From contig LR990054.1 in NCBI GenBank assembly GCA_905147135.1, positions 13,429,001 to 13,493,000 of the forward strand: DNA of 64,000 nucleotides. Direction: 5' to 3'. The notes below the pieces were generated by a model, which was given only the letters and a program-made list of their open reading frames with translations, ran no database searches and had not been told where the DNA came from. The stretch comes from Blastobasis lacticolella (Eukaryota; Arthropoda; Insecta; Lepidoptera; Blastobasidae). Positions 61,000 through 64,000 of this stretch are shown here, one piece after another (position 1 is the stretch's first letter; each line of letters opens with the position of its first letter). The position numbers and the translations under genes are program-made.

Positions 61000-62085
61000 A
61001 GATAGATAAGTGCCAACTATAGAAAACAATACAATAGTAAATATTATATATCACTGAATCACGATAATGTACACATCACATGTTAGCGTATTAAATGCAA
61101 TGATTCATATTACTGAAGCCGTTTAATTCCGTCATATTAGCTGTTTGAACAGAAGGTAGGAGTTTTCAGTTGGCGTATGTTCAGTTTTCTTCAGTTTCTG
61201 ACTCACAATTATGCACAGTTAGTCATGAAACCTCTCTATCCAGGTTAGACAAGCAACTGTAAATACCATGCGGCATTCTTTACTTTATTTAATCTTCTAA
61301 TTAGCTTCTTACGTCCTGTCATTTCAAAATATTCGGCCATTATTACGATATACTTTATGTTATTGCACTATCCAATCAATACGGTTCGATATCCTTATTA
61401 AATAAATATAAAACCTATTATTAACTTCTCATTATCAGCCATTTACATTTTGTTACATGCAAATTGTTACAATATAATATTATAATGACATAATTAATTA
61501 GGTATAGCTAATTGCATAATACTTTAATATTTTTAAATATTTTTTATGTATTGTTTATTTATCAATGTATTTACTTTTATAATTATTGTTTAGTCCTAAT
61601 TTAACTATCAATGTCTTATTATTCAAATGAGAGCCTGATATCCCGAGACTTCTCTCGAGAGTTTGTATGTCCGCTAACTCCTCCAAACCCACGCGACGTA
61701 TTTCATGGAAGGTTCACATGTACCAAAGGCTAGAAAGTCCGTGCAAAGCCGGGGCGGGTCGCTTTTTGACTATAAACATTATCGCATCCACATATTCCAC
61801 ATTGTTCCACTCTACGATCCTGACTACTCCAGACAAACCTCTGTGGCTTCTTGCACATTACCAACCTTTTCATACATGCTCGTCGATAGTGACGTTATGT
61901 ATGTATGTGTCATCATCATCATCATCATCATATGTGTACCTTTGTACTTGCAGCTTTTCATATCTCTATGGCATAGACGTTTTCTTACAGTACCTACTAA
62001 TCAAAATAATCAAAATATTGGAAACACATTTAGCCGTGACTGCGAATTAATTTTTGTTTTCCATAAATAAAATTAACATTCATAT
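61000..62085. other. Non-coding, AT-rich
   Basis: It holds an ATC microsatellite at about 61911-61931. The 61640-61880 block is GC-richer and carries two overlapping frames (121 and 127 codons) without recognisable domains. Confidence 0.35.
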
Positions 62086-62089
62086 TTGA

Positions 62090-62502
62090 CGATCTGAGTG
62101 GTTTAGTTGGTTAAAATGCCGGTCTGCCACGCAGAGGTACCGGATTCGATTGCCGATCGGGCAGAAATTGAAATGATGAGTTTTAATTTCTGTTCTTCTT
62201 ATCGAGTCGATGGACTAAAACTCTCACTTATACTTTATTCGCCCAGTATTCGGTGACTTTTGAACTAGCCTTGAACAAGTCCTCCATGGTACAAGTTTTA
62301 GGGCACACCGAGCATGAAACGAGGTGGTCCATAGTTTGCGGAGATATGCCACAGTCGCATTTCTGTTACAGGTCTGGGTGTTATATGTATAATAAGTATG
62401 TATTTTAAAATATATAAGCTTATAGGCACCCATAACACAAGCTTTGCTGGCTTTGGGGCTAGATGGCGCTGTGTGAATTGTCCAAGCATATTTATTTTTA
62501 TC
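62090..62502 (+). mobile_element. SINE B interrupted by a LINE 3' end
   Basis: The tRNA-like head GATCTGAGTGGTTTAGTTGG (A-box region) and a diverged B box GGATTCGATTG are followed by CAGAAATTGAAATGATGAG. The element resumes at 62359 with TTTCTGTTACAGGTCTGGGTG and ends GCTTTGCTGGCTTTGGGGC, GATGGCGCTGTGTGAATTG. The interruption is flanked by ATTTCTGTT on both sides (62186-62194 and 62359-62367). Confidence 0.8.
62228..62361 (-). pseudogene. LINE polyprotein C-terminus nested in SINE B
   Basis: The minus strand encodes KCDCGISPQTMDHLVSCSVC and then PKTCTMEDLFKASSKVTEYW ANKV, ending in a TAA stop at 62228. The CxC...H...C...C pattern and the TMEDLxxA...YWA ending match the C-terminus of non-LTR polyproteins of Lepidoptera. 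Only the last ~44 codons are present, a 5'-truncated insertion. Confidence 0.75.
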
Positions 62503-62509
62503 AATGATA

Positions 62510-64000
62510 TGTCGTAGAAAAACAATGAAAACGCATGTAGTTAACAAGTGCTTTGGAACTCGGAAGAAAACCTTTTAACTTAATGATGCCACAACGGCAT
62601 TAAGCCTGACGGAGATTCATAAAAACTTGGTATTCCTTAATGACATTTAAGCTAAACAATTCTGTGAAACACCATGGTAAATTCAGTAGTTAAAGCTTAT
62701 TTTAATTGCATACCATTTTATAGGTCTTTATTATAATGTCATTACCAGGTTACTAAACATAAATAAGTTCTGTAGTTATAAATGCGGAATAATAGACAAT
62801 TAAGAAATAATGTTAATGAATAGATCCGTTATATGTATGTGGATAGATTTTAGCCTATGTGTTATTCTAAAAACCTTGTTAGTAAGTTTTCATGAAAGCG
62901 TAACAGACATCAACCCAAATATCCTTACAAACTTTCTCAATTATAATATTACTAGCTTTTGCCCGCGACTTCAGCCGCTCAAAATTCGGTTATTTACTAC
63001 CGGACCCGTTCCCGCGAGAAGCACCACAATACCTACTGCCAAATATCATCAAAATCAGTTCAGTATTTTTTGCAGGTAGTAAGGTAGATAATAGACATCC
63101 ATCCTTACAAACTTTCGCCGTGATAATATATTAAATGAGTAGAAAATAGGATAGGATTATGGTTTGGTATATCTTAACAGTACTATCCCCATACGAGGTG
63201 GTCAGAGAAGTCCAAAGTAGCATACATCCACGTGTTGCGTACTTGATCAGTCATTCACACTGGATGGCAAGCTTACCACCGTATTTTAATGTCCCATTCA
63301 TTCATTGGCGCCGCCCAAGGCGCCTCTAGGATTATGTCTCAGCGTAAAGGCAGAACCATCTAAACCACGAATAACTTTTGAGTTTTAGAGGACAAATGTC
63401 CAAATATTTACAAAACATTTTCCAACACGCTAAAGCTTTCCGGGAAGCATTACGTTATTATGTTCAAGTTTGAACAAAGCAAAGAAGGAGTTTGAAAGGA
63501 CTAAAGCAGACCACCTTGAAAGCACCTATAAACGCTGCTAATCCCTAAGAGCACTAAACGGCAATAATAGAATACATCATTAAATAATAATAACCGGTGG
63601 AGATGATAAAGAGATATTTGTTCAAACAATACAACAAAAGAACACAAACCTAATTCCATTTCATTCCATTTTGAAACCATCCTAAATTATGAACCTCCAT
63701 TGTCTGGAAACAATTGGAGGATTAGGACCCGGAAACTCTTTTAATTTATACTTTCTAACGGTTTTCAGCACTTTCTGCAATATTCATACTGCTTCGAGAG
63801 TCGTAAAACGATTCTGTGTTTAAAGGTTATTTTACCTATAGTCGTATTTGGGGCTCGGCTTAAGTAATTGTATGAGATCAAACGCATGCCGCGTCTCACA
63901 TCAACTTTTTACCTGCGTTCTAAAACCACAGACGGTCGAATAGAGCAGATGAGCCTGTTTTATTTATTTTATTTATTTATTTATTCATTTATTTCAGGCA
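62510..64000. other. Non-coding, AT-rich, with one repeat fragment
   Basis: The fragment 62952-63110 begins CTAGCTTTTGCCCGCGACTTC and continues with CCGCGAGAAGC, ATCATCAAAATCAGTTCAG, the reverse form of the CTAG-ended family. TTTAT units fill 63958-63995. No gene was recognised. Confidence 0.45.

Overview
The window reads as nuclear DNA of a moth or butterfly (Lepidoptera, family not determinable). It is about 40% G+C, mostly non-coding and intron-rich. It carries repeats seen widely in lepidopteran genomes: tRNA-derived SINEs, 3' ends of RTE-like and Jockey/CR1-like LINEs, fragments containing AAACCTTCCTC, and fragments with the CTAG-type end GCGGGCAAAAGCTAG. No bacterial-type gene, CRISPR array, rRNA or free-standing tRNA gene was found. 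Most open frames are chance frames or repeat shadows.

The one complete gene I can build lies on the minus strand, from the ATG at 48208 to the stop at 41146. Six exons join in frame with GT-AG junctions into a 257-residue secreted protein: signal peptide, acidic linker, then four exons that each carry one strong helix. The intron phases are 1-0-0-0-0 and the first coding exon holds only 3 1/3 codons. That is the layout of vertebrate class-I four-helix cytokine genes such as growth hormone and erythropoietin. I read it as a candidate insect helical cytokine, possibly a Domeless/JAK-STAT ligand (Unpaired-like). No sequence identity to Unpaired has been demonstrated. A TATA box, five ATATCAC motifs in the presumed 5' leader and an upstream TTCTTAGAA STAT-type palindrome fit an inducible immune gene.

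A second probable gene starts on the minus strand at 56954. It is a Cys-rich first coding exon of 91 codons behind a CpG-rich promoter (56990-57240). Its later exons were not found. CpG-rich, repeat-poor blocks at 44.1-46.6 kb (inside intron 3 of the cytokine-like gene) and 51.1-53.3 kb look like regulatory DNA.

Layout: 0-13.4 kb is repeat-dense, with retroposons and a 1.5-kb tandem duplication. 13.4-30.4 kb is a repeat-poor gene desert with GC-rich patches. 30.4-40 kb holds LINE fragments, SINEs with clear target-site duplications, a 54-bp minisatellite and a 0.6-kb foldback element. 41.1-48.7 kb is the cytokine-like gene. 48.7-57.3 kb is regulatory-looking DNA and the second gene's first exon. 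57.3-64 kb is AT-rich with repeats, including a LINE 3' end nested in a SINE.
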